Shown here: piece by piece, positions 10,647-18,685 of the stretch
Layout of the letters: each line of letters opens with the position of its first letter
How positions within the stretch are numbered: the stretch's first letter is position 1
Source of the DNA: Microbacteriaceae bacterium
GTDB taxonomy: Bacteria; Actinomycetota; Actinomycetes; Actinomycetales; Microbacteriaceae
Length of the DNA stretch: 64,000 nucleotides
Direction of reading: 5' to 3'
Assembly: GCA_947378555.1 (NCBI GenBank)
Contig: CANCKM010000002.1
Coordinates: 28,601-92,600 of the forward strand
Position numbers and translations under genes: made by a program
The notes under the pieces: generated by a model
The model's input: the letters and a program-made list of their open reading frames with translations, nothing else
What the model was told of the DNA's origin: nothing
Database searches by the model: none

Positions 10647-11665
10647 AAGAGGTCGTCCTGAGCTTTTGGTTCTTCGAGCAAACCGGATTCCGCATCGATC
10701 GGTTCAGCCAAATCGACGTGGGGGGCCATTCCGGTTGGCGCGAGCGATGGAGCGATGCCGGACTCCACGTTAGCGGCCAATAAGAGAAGGTAGCTAACCG
10801 CGTTTTCGACGTCTACCTCGTCGCCCAAAGCCAAACCTTGAAGCAGCAATCTCGCCAGCATCAATTCGCTGTAAAGGTTGGCTCGCTGGCGTAGGTTGGC
10901 ATCGGCCGAAACACGCTCTCGCTGATAAGCCAATAACAAGTTGTAAGCGAGGTCTTCATCCTCACCGCTCATCAACCAAGCAAGATCTTCCGCAGGGTCG
11001 CCGATTCTCAGTGAACCGAGGTTTAGAACACCGGAAACCGCTTCGTCTTGCTCCAGCAGGTTGTCTCCGTTTAGGTTTCCGTGGATCACCGTGGTTTGGA
11101 AGCGAAACAGGTTTACGTCTTCGAGCGCGCGCTCCCAGCGACTGAGCACCACACCCGGCACCCGTCCGGTCTGCGCTGCCCGGTCTAGTTCTGTGATACG
11201 CCCGCGGACGATGTCAACCGGAGCGTACTGGGGCAGTCCGGCGGTTTCGACCAAGTTGCGAGGAAGGTTGTGAATGGCAGCCACGTTTCTAGCAATGCTT
11301 CCCACCAGGCTGCTAGAGGCATCAATCGCGCCAACCTCGATTGGATTTCCGTAAACAAAGTTGAAGAGGTAGGAACGTCGCCCGTTTGGCTCCTCGGCAA
11401 CACCCATGACGTCGGTGAACGTGAACGGAAGCTTGTCTCGTGAGTTCGAAAGCAGCCGAATAACCTTTAGTTCGGCATCCAGTTCTGCAACCGCATCGGC
11501 GTTGGCGGGGCTGCGCAATACGTAGTGATTGCCGGCAACCGAGGTAAGAAGCACTGAGTCGAACTTGCCCTCGTCTTGCCCACCGAGTTCTTTTACCTGC
11601 ACAAAGTCAAGCCCCGCGACTGCATCTTTGGCCAGCGAGGCTAAAATCAAAAGGGATCTAGCCAT
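10643..11665 (-). CDS. aminoglycoside phosphotransferase (APH) fold protein, probable pseudokinase
   Basis: Catalytic-loop-like TVIHGNLNGDNLL and metal-site-like SGVLNLGSLRIGDPAEDLAWL; canonical Asp residues replaced. Confidence 0.8.
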   Translation of the reverse strand: MARSLLILASLAKDAVAGLDFVQVKELGGQDEGKFDSVLLTSVAGNHYVLRSPANADAVAELDAELKVIRLLSNSRDKLPFTFTDVMGVAEEPNGRRSYLFNFVYGNPIEVGAIDASSSLVGSIARNVAAIHNLPRNLVETAGLPQYAPVDIVRGRITELDRAAQTGRVPGVVLSRWERALEDVNLFRFQTTVIHGNLNGDNLLEQDEAVSGVLNLGSLRIGDPAEDLAWLMSGEDEDLAYNLLLAYQRERVSADANLRQRANLYSELMLARLLLQGLALGDEVDVENAVSYLLLLAANVESGIAPSLAPTGMAPHVDLAEPIDAESGLLEEPKAQDDLF

Positions 11666-11739
11666 GGCTTTAGGTTAGACAGTTGTTGCGCCGCGAGGGC
11701 GCAACGCCACACGTTTTGCCAAAGATGAGAGATGAGAGC

Positions 11740-12702
11740 ATGAACCGGAAGCTACATTTGCCGCTTGCTCAATCCGCGGTTGACCGAGACTACCTGTCGA
11801 GAAATCGGCCAAATCTCTTTGATGAACTTTGGGCCAACCCGTTGACGCGAATTTTGGTTCTAGCCGACGGAAAAGTGCTGCTCGAGGGCGATGCAAGCCA
11901 TCCGCAGGCCGCACTTCGCCTCTTAACCACCGAGGACGTTCCTTCAGCGCAGCTGCGCGCTTACCTGGGAAAGTCGACAGAGGCCAGCGAGACCGAGCCG
12001 GTAGGCACCCCAGTCGTTCTTGCGGTGCTCGGAGCAAATGCGGCGCAACTAGTCGAATCAGACCCCGCCGCCTGGCATCAGCTGAGGCGCACCGGATCGG
12101 GGCTATCGGCTCGCGACAGCGGACTTTACGCTCAGGCTCTGGCGCTTGCCAACTGGCATCAAAACCACCAACACTGCCCAAACTGCGGCACTCCAACCGT
12201 GGTTGAGCAGGGTGGCTGGGTGCGTCGCTGCCTCAAGGACGACAGAGAGCTCTACCCGCGCACCGACCCGGCAATTATTTGCTCGGTCGTTGACCAGCAG
12301 GATCGCATCTTGCTCGGATCCCAGGGCGTTTGGGAAGAAAATCGATGGTCGGTCTTGGCCGGATTTGTTGAACCCGGCGAGTCGCTTGCCGCCGCAGTGA
12401 TTCGCGAAATATACGAGGAAGCCGGAGTGCGAGCAATCAATCCCGAATTCCTAGGGAGCCAATCTTGGCCGTTCCCATACTCGCTCATGGTTGGCTTCAC
12501 GGCGACCGTAGATCCAGACCATGCCGAATCGGATACCGTTCCAGACGGCATTGAGATTGAGAAGCTGCGCTGGTTTAGCCGCGAAGAGCTGGCCACCGAA
12601 GCCAAGGACATTTTGCTGCCAAGTCGCATATCCATCGCCCGCGTTCTTATTGAAGAGTGGTTTGGCAAAGAACTGATCTCGGCTACCGAGCTAAACGGCT
12701 AA
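11740..12702 (+). CDS. nudC: NAD(+) diphosphatase (Nudix, zinc ribbon)
   Basis: HCPNCGTPTVV zinc ribbon, GFVEPGESLAAAVIREIYEEAGV Nudix box; start at MNRKLHLP. Confidence 0.92.
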   Translation: MNRKLHLPLAQSAVDRDYLSRNRPNLFDELWANPLTRILVLADGKVLLEGDASHPQAALRLLTTEDVPSAQLRAYLGKSTEASETEPVGTPVVLAVLGANAAQLVESDPAAWHQLRRTGSGLSARDSGLYAQALALANWHQNHQHCPNCGTPTVVEQGGWVRRCLKDDRELYPRTDPAIICSVVDQQDRILLGSQGVWEENRWSVLAGFVEPGESLAAAVIREIYEEAGVRAINPEFLGSQSWPFPYSLMVGFTATVDPDHAESDTVPDGIEIEKLRWFSREELATEAKDILLPSRISIARVLIEEWFGKELISATELNG

Positions 12703-14384
12703 TGAACCCAGAAACCCTGCTGAATAACCTCGACCCGGAACAGCGAGAAGCCGCCACGGCGCTGGTTGGGCCAACCTGCATTCTGGCGGGTGCGGGAACT
12801 GGAAAAACTCGAACCGTGACCCATCGAATTGCCTACGGAATCGCCAAGGGTAACTTTGCAGCGAATCGTATTTTGGCGCTGACCTACACCAATAGAGCTG
12901 CGGGGGAGCTGCGCTCTAGATTGCGTCAGCTTGGAGCGGGGCAGGTTGCCGTGAAGACCTTTCACGCTGCCGCTCTCAGCCAACTCGAATACTTTTGGCC
13001 GCAGTTCGCCGGGGTTCCAGCCCCAAGCGTCATCGAGTCCAAAGCTCGGTTGATTGCTCAAGCGGCGGAATCGCTGAAAATACGGCTGGATGCGGCCGGA
13101 GTTCGCGATCTTGCCGCCGAGGTCGAGTGGCGAAAGTACTCGATGTTGAGCATGGATCAATACGCCGAGCGAGCCAAGGTGAGGCCACTGGTGGCGGGGC
13201 TTAGCTTGGCGAAGAACATCGAGGTTCAGCTTTGCTACGAAGAGGCGAAGGTTAAATCTCAAAAGGTGGATTGGGAGGACGTGCTGATTCTCGCGCTTGG
13301 CCTCTTGCGAGCCGAACCTCGCGCACTGGCCCACGTGCAACAGCAGTACCGATTCTTCACCGTGGATGAATACCAAGACATTTCGCCATTGCAGCAGGCC
13401 TTGCTAGACGCTTGGTTAGGCGAGCACAGCGACCTTTGCGTCGTCGGAGACCCTAACCAAACCATCTATTCGTTCACCGGTGCGTCAAGCGAGTTTCTTC
13501 AGGGTTTTCAATCTCGCTACCCAGATGCCAACGTGATCGAGTTGACGCGCAACTATCGATCCACCAAACAAATTCTTAACTTTGCCAATCGATTGACGGC
13601 CGACTCGCAACTGGTGCAACCGCTGCGATCACAGGGCGCCACTGGTGAAGCGCCACGCGTGGAAAGACATCTGAACGTTCAAGCCGAGGCGGCCTCCGTG
13701 GTCGCGCAGATTCTTGAACTGCGAGCGCAGGGTGCAAAATCGAGTGAGATAGCGGTTTTGTATCGAGTCAACGGGCAATCAGAGGTGATTGAAAACGCAC
13801 TCTCGACTGCGGGAATCGACTATCAGATTCGAGGCGGCGAGCGGTTTTTTCGCCGGCCTGAGATTCAAAATGCCATCCGTGGAATTCGTGCCGAGGCCGG
13901 CTCTGGAACCGATAAGCCACTCTTTCAGGCTGTTTCGGAAATCTGTCGGTCGCTAGGTTGGCAAACCAGAGAACCAACTGAATCGGGTGCGGTGCGAGAC
14001 CGCTGGGAGTCGCTCAATTCGCTACTTGCCATCGTTGACGAAATGCCTGCCGAAGCGACCGTTTTGGATTTCGCACATGAGCTCGAAGAACGGCAACGTT
14101 CGCAGCATGAACCGGTGAAGGCCGCGGTCACTCTCTCAACCATTCACGCGGCCAAGGGCCTGGAATGGGATTCGGTTTTTATCATCGGTCTCACCGATGG
14201 CTATTTGCCCATTAGCTTTGCCAAGACAGCTGGCGAGATTCGCGAAGAGAAACGTCTGCTGTATGTTGGATTGACGAGGGCTCGTAAAAAATTGGGTTTG
14301 AGTTGGGCGCTGCAGGACTCCGGTCGAAGCCGAGAACCGTCTCGTTTTCTTGAACTACTCGAACCGAAATTTCTAACCAACTAA
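12702..14384 (+). CDS. uvrD2: ATP-dependent DNA helicase UvrD2-like
   Basis: ILAGAGTGKTRT, VDEYQDISPLQ, STIHAAKGLEWDSVF; overlaps the nudC stop (TAATG). Confidence 0.88.
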   Translation: MNPETLLNNLDPEQREAATALVGPTCILAGAGTGKTRTVTHRIAYGIAKGNFAANRILALTYTNRAAGELRSRLRQLGAGQVAVKTFHAAALSQLEYFWPQFAGVPAPSVIESKARLIAQAAESLKIRLDAAGVRDLAAEVEWRKYSMLSMDQYAERAKVRPLVAGLSLAKNIEVQLCYEEAKVKSQKVDWEDVLILALGLLRAEPRALAHVQQQYRFFTVDEYQDISPLQQALLDAWLGEHSDLCVVGDPNQTIYSFTGASSEFLQGFQSRYPDANVIELTRNYRSTKQILNFANRLTADSQLVQPLRSQGATGEAPRVERHLNVQAEAASVVAQILELRAQGAKSSEIAVLYRVNGQSEVIENALSTAGIDYQIRGGERFFRRPEIQNAIRGIRAEAGSGTDKPLFQAVSEICRSLGWQTREPTESGAVRDRWESLNSLLAIVDEMPAEATVLDFAHELEERQRSQHEPVKAAVTLSTIHAAKGLEWDSVFIIGLTDGYLPISFAKTAGEIREEKRLLYVGLTRARKKLGLSWALQDSGRSREPSRFLELLEPKFLTN

Positions 14385-14396
14385 AGGAGGCCCAAC

Positions 14397-14894
14397 TTGC
14401 TCAACGCACCAAAAACAGCCTCCGATATCAGGCTGGAAAACAGGATCGCAAAAATAGCACTCGAACTCGATTCAGCGACGAGAAACTACGAATCAGAACT
14501 AACCCGAATGGGTGGCTGGATCAATAAGGCAGAGTATGACTGGCCGGATTACCTTCAGCTCATCTTGGCCAGAGACGCCATATTCCACATCGCAAAAAAG
14601 TACCGATCGAACAAGCCGGTGGCCCTCGCGTACGCCGAGATGAACGTGCGGGTTTGGCTAGCCGATGAGCAGTTTGTGAAAATCACCGAATTCCAAGCCG
14701 ATGACATTCTTTACCGCCTAGCGCGAGCCGGAAAATCGAGTTTCGAACCCGATTTGGGTCAGCCTTGGTATCGGCCTTGGCTGAAGCATGACAGCCAGCA
14801 CTGGTGGTGGCATCGCATGCCATTGCAGTCGGACGTGAGCCTGGCTTGGTTGCTTGAATCTCTTCCCAACCTTTGGGGCAAAGCTAAGCGCTGA
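14397..14894 (+). CDS. hypothetical tryptophan-rich protein
   Basis: 165 aa ORF with TTG start after AAAGGAGG; ends 11 bp into a convergent gene. Confidence 0.65.
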   Translation: MLNAPKTASDIRLENRIAKIALELDSATRNYESELTRMGGWINKAEYDWPDYLQLILARDAIFHIAKKYRSNKPVALAYAEMNVRVWLADEQFVKITEFQADDILYRLARAGKSSFEPDLGQPWYRPWLKHDSQHWWWHRMPLQSDVSLAWLLESLPNLWGKAKR

Positions 14895-15975
14895 GGCTAC
14901 CCTCGGATTCACCGCAGGAGCAGGCTTTATGCATTGGCCATTTGAGGTCACTCACGGTTCCATCGGAGGCCAGAAACCGATAACCGGTTGCAGCTATCGG
15001 TTCGGATTGCGGGCCGGAATCAATGGTCTGCAATATCTTCTTGAGCACGATGCCGGCTGCAAACAGTTGACTTGCCGAGTCGTCGAAACGAAGTTCACTT
15101 GTCAATAGCTGGCTAGCTAGCACCGGCCAACCCTCATCGGAATCAATGCGCTGCTGCTCAAGGCAAAAGAGGCAGGGTGTGATTCCGGGGGTAATCATTG
15201 GGCTAACGCTCACCCCGGTGGAGTCAAACACCACCGCGATGTGGGGCACCTGACGGTTCATCCACCGAGCGTAAAGTCTGGGTTGAATGGCCTGATGGGC
15301 GATGATCACGGCGCAGTCAACGTTGTCGAGTTGCTTGGGTTCGAGTTTGGATCCGGGCACCAGTTGAATGCGATTTGGCGCACCTCGAAGAAGCCATTCG
15401 GCTGCTCCCAAACGAGACTGACCGAGCAATCCCTGAGCGTATCCGGTGTTGCCGATGTCTCTTTGGCTGACCCTAGAGCTGTCGTGCGTAATCACGGCCC
15501 CAATGCCGGCGGCGGCAAGACCGAGCGTGATGAGTAGGCCGGTCTTGCTCAGGTCATCCAGGTGAACCGCGCGCCTGCCTCGCTCAAGAAGCACCGCCTC
15601 ACCGTCGCGACCATGAACCAAGCTGGCTCGGATGATCTCGGCGAACGCACTTGAAACTGCGGAGTCGCTGAAGGGTTCGGTCTTGTCTAGGTTTCCGCGG
15701 CTTGAGTTTGAGCGTTGCCCCCGATCCGCTTCGGGGATTTGCATTAGGGGCCGAATTTTCTCGACGAGCTCGTGGGCTATCGACAGGTCAAGTTTGGACT
15801 GATTGGCAATGGCCTCGACCTGGTTATCTGCGATGCCACTGTACAAAGCGGCGATGAGTTTCTCTTGGGCCGGTGTGAGGTCTTCAAGAATGACCTGCTC
15901 CGGGCCAAGCCCAATCTGCATTACTTTCGGTGAACGCCAGAGCGCTTGCTGATGTTGATTAATTTTGAGAGCCAT
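14884..15975 (-). CDS. ThiF/E1-like family protein
   Basis: PCLFCLEQQR and CSCG zinc-ligand-like motifs, LGLAAAGIGAVITHDSSRVSQRDIGNTGY E1-like segment; start trimmed to MALKINQ. Confidence 0.75.
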   Translation of the reverse strand: MALKINQHQQALWRSPKVMQIGLGPEQVILEDLTPAQEKLIAALYSGIADNQVEAIANQSKLDLSIAHELVEKIRPLMQIPEADRGQRSNSSRGNLDKTEPFSDSAVSSAFAEIIRASLVHGRDGEAVLLERGRRAVHLDDLSKTGLLITLGLAAAGIGAVITHDSSRVSQRDIGNTGYAQGLLGQSRLGAAEWLLRGAPNRIQLVPGSKLEPKQLDNVDCAVIIAHQAIQPRLYARWMNRQVPHIAVVFDSTGVSVSPMITPGITPCLFCLEQQRIDSDEGWPVLASQLLTSELRFDDSASQLFAAGIVLKKILQTIDSGPQSEPIAATGYRFLASDGTVSDLKWPMHKACSCGESEGSLSA

Positions 15976-16058
15976 TTCAGGATATTGGCACGCGCACAAA
16001 AACTGGCAATCAAACTTTCCACAGCCTCGGCGGCCGCGGGCCAAAGGTAGTTCGCGAG

Positions 16059-17405
16059 CTAGCCCTGCTCGTCTAACATGCGGCGCAACTCGTCATCCAT
16101 CGAATCGGTTTCCGATCCCGCGCCGTTCAACTTGGAAATCAGCCCACTTGGGTCGTTGATGTCTTCGGCGCTTGGCACCAAGTCGGGGTGATCCCAGAGG
16201 CTGTCACGTTTGTCGTTGCCCACCGCTTCGCCGATGGCTCGCCACATCGCAGCTGCTTCACGCAACCTTTTAGGTCGCAACTGCAACCCGATGAGGGTTC
16301 CAAAAGTTTGCTCGGCTGGCCCACCGGTAGCCCGGCGCCGGCGAACCGCTTCGGCAATCGCAGCAGCACGAGGCAAGAGTTTGGTGGCGGATTCGGTCAC
16401 AACGTCAACCCAACCTTCAATCAGAGCGAGCATGGTTTCAATTCGTTCTAAAGCGAGCTCTTGGTCTTCGGTGCGTTCGGCGATGAGTGCGCCAGATTCC
16501 AGGGCTCGGCGAATTTCTTCCCCGTCTCCAGCGAAACCCTCGGCGAGCCCCTCAAGTTTGGAGTTGTCGATGGTGATTCCGGCGGCGTACTTGGAAATTT
16601 GCGAAACAATGTGGTCACGCAACCATTTGCTGTGCTTGAAAAGGCGCACGTGGGCCAGCTCGCGAACCGACAGGTATATGAAGGCTTGATCGCGCTCGAC
16701 ATCGAGCCCGGCAACGAATGAGTCAAAATTCTGAGCAACGAAGGCTGCCCGCTGATCCTGGAAAATTGGCAAACCGATATCCCCACCGGTTATTACCTCG
16801 GCAGACAGCTTTCCAAGGGCTTGGCCAAGTTGCATGGCAAACAGAGCGCCACCGGCCGAACGAAACAGGCCATCGGCCGAGGCCAGAATGCCAGCCAGTT
16901 CTTCTGGAGCGTTTTCTTTTAGGTTCTCGGTGAGCGCTTGACTCATGCGGTCGGCAACCGGCTGCGCCAAAGCCTGAAACAGGGGCATGGCGTCTTCGAC
17001 CCAAAGTTCGCGACTCAAAACTTTGGGCTCAGCGGTCAGGTCTGAAATCTCGGTTGCTTGGTTGAGCCAAAGCGAGCCAATCGAAATGGCGGCCTTGAGT
17101 TCTTCGCGAAACTTTGGATCCACCGGCTTTGAACTGGTTTTTGCCAGCTCCTTCGCCTGCTGGCTGGCCAAACCCCAGTTGACCCCTTCGGCATTTGCGC
17201 CGGCCTGGTTCATCGCGGTTTGCAACTGCCGCATGATTTGGGCTAAACCCTCCGGGTCGTTCGGAAGCCCAGCCGCCGCTGCCAACTCGGCAGGATCGAA
17301 GCCGGTTTCGCCGGACATGAGTTTCTTCAAGAACTCTTGAAAGTCCTTGGAGTTAAAATCGCGACCGGGCTCTGCGTCGGCTGAATCGTCAAAACGATCG
17401 TTCAA
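16059..17405 (-). CDS. zinc-dependent metalloprotease, DUF2342 family (F420-biosynthesis-associated/coenzyme family)
   Basis: Full-length similarity in style and locus position to actinobacterial DUF2342 proteins; VRELAHVRLFKHSKWLRDH. Confidence 0.8.
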   Translation of the reverse strand: MNDRFDDSADAEPGRDFNSKDFQEFLKKLMSGETGFDPAELAAAAGLPNDPEGLAQIMRQLQTAMNQAGANAEGVNWGLASQQAKELAKTSSKPVDPKFREELKAAISIGSLWLNQATEISDLTAEPKVLSRELWVEDAMPLFQALAQPVADRMSQALTENLKENAPEELAGILASADGLFRSAGGALFAMQLGQALGKLSAEVITGGDIGLPIFQDQRAAFVAQNFDSFVAGLDVERDQAFIYLSVRELAHVRLFKHSKWLRDHIVSQISKYAAGITIDNSKLEGLAEGFAGDGEEIRRALESGALIAERTEDQELALERIETMLALIEGWVDVVTESATKLLPRAAAIAEAVRRRRATGGPAEQTFGTLIGLQLRPKRLREAAAMWRAIGEAVGNDKRDSLWDHPDLVPSAEDINDPSGLISKLNGAGSETDSMDDELRRMLDEQG

Positions 17406-17554
17406 TTGGCACCACTCATGCCTCTTACGCTAGCCCCAAAAGCCTGTGAGGCACCTTAAAAAACCCTCCTAGACGATGGATGTTCGCCATCAGCGTGAAG
17501 CCAATGACAACCCCAATTCGTTGAAGTTCTGGCACTGACCTAGTCTTTAAAACA

Positions 17555-18670
17555 ATGGACTATTCAAGCTGGCACGAGAACGACACGCAAACCGAGGGTC
17601 GTGGCTCAAAACTTAGGCGAGGCCTTCAATCGAGGCATGTCGGAGTGGTATTTGGCTTGCTCCTCGTGACCGCAGCCATCGGCCTGAGCTTTCCGGCTCC
17701 GTACCTCATTGATCAACCCGGTCCGGTGTTCAACGTTCTTGGCAAAGACCAGGACAAAGCCATTTTGGAAATATCCGGAGCGCCGGTGTATTCAACCACC
17801 GGAACGCTCAATCTGATGACGGTTAGTCAGGTTGGCAAACCCGGCCAAACGCCGAACTGGGCCCAGGTTTTTGACGCTTGGATTGACCCCGCGAAGACTG
17901 TTATCCCAGTTGATGTCGCCTACCCACCGTCGGTTAGCGTTGACCAAGTCGACAAATACAGCGAGTCGCTCATGCAAGATTCACGAGAGAGTGCGGTCTA
18001 TGTTGCGCTTCGCAAGTTGGGATACGAGATTCCGGCACAGTTGCAGGCGGCGTACATTGAAGCAAAAGGCTCAAGCCAAGGATTTATCAAGGCGGGTGAC
18101 CTCATCGTTTCGGCGGGTGGTCAGGTAGTCCAGACCTTTGATGATTTGCTTTCGGTGGTTCAGGCGAGCACCGCGGGAAAGCCGCTGGAAATCGGCCTGG
18201 TGCGGGGCGGCAAGCCGCTGCAGGTAACTGTCGTTCCGAAGAAGGTCGACGGAAAAATTCGAATCGGCCTGGGTTTGAACTACAAGTATTCGTTTCCCGT
18301 GGACGTGCAGTTCCACTTGCAGGACGTCTCGGGGCCGAGCGGTGGAACGATGTTTGCCCTCGGCATCTATGACCTGCTAACCCCTGGTGAACTAACCGGT
18401 GGTCACAATATCAGCGGCACCGGAACCATCGACTTCGACGGTCAGGTTGGGCCCATCGGAGGAATCCAACAGAAGATGTATTCCGCATTGCGAGCCGGAT
18501 CCAAGTGGTTTCTAGCCCCGAAATCCAACTGTGACGAGGTTGTCGGCTTCATTCCTGAAGGCCTACACGTGACCACAATCAGCACCTTCGCCGAGGCGCT
18601 TCACGCCGTTGAGGCCATCGGAAGCAATTCGAACACTTCAGCGTTACCCACCTGTACAGCATCCAAGTAA
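17555..18670 (+). CDS. PDZ domain-containing Lon-like (S16) membrane protease, YlbL type
   Basis: N-terminal TM, PDZ region, GPSGGTMFALGIYDLL (Ser) and GQVGPIGGIQQKMYSA (Lys). Confidence 0.88.
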   Translation: MDYSSWHENDTQTEGRGSKLRRGLQSRHVGVVFGLLLVTAAIGLSFPAPYLIDQPGPVFNVLGKDQDKAILEISGAPVYSTTGTLNLMTVSQVGKPGQTPNWAQVFDAWIDPAKTVIPVDVAYPPSVSVDQVDKYSESLMQDSRESAVYVALRKLGYEIPAQLQAAYIEAKGSSQGFIKAGDLIVSAGGQVVQTFDDLLSVVQASTAGKPLEIGLVRGGKPLQVTVVPKKVDGKIRIGLGLNYKYSFPVDVQFHLQDVSGPSGGTMFALGIYDLLTPGELTGGHNISGTGTIDFDGQVGPIGGIQQKMYSALRAGSKWFLAPKSNCDEVVGFIPEGLHVTTISTFAEALHAVEAIGSNSNTSALPTCTASK

Positions 18671-18685
18671 AGAAACGGATTAACC

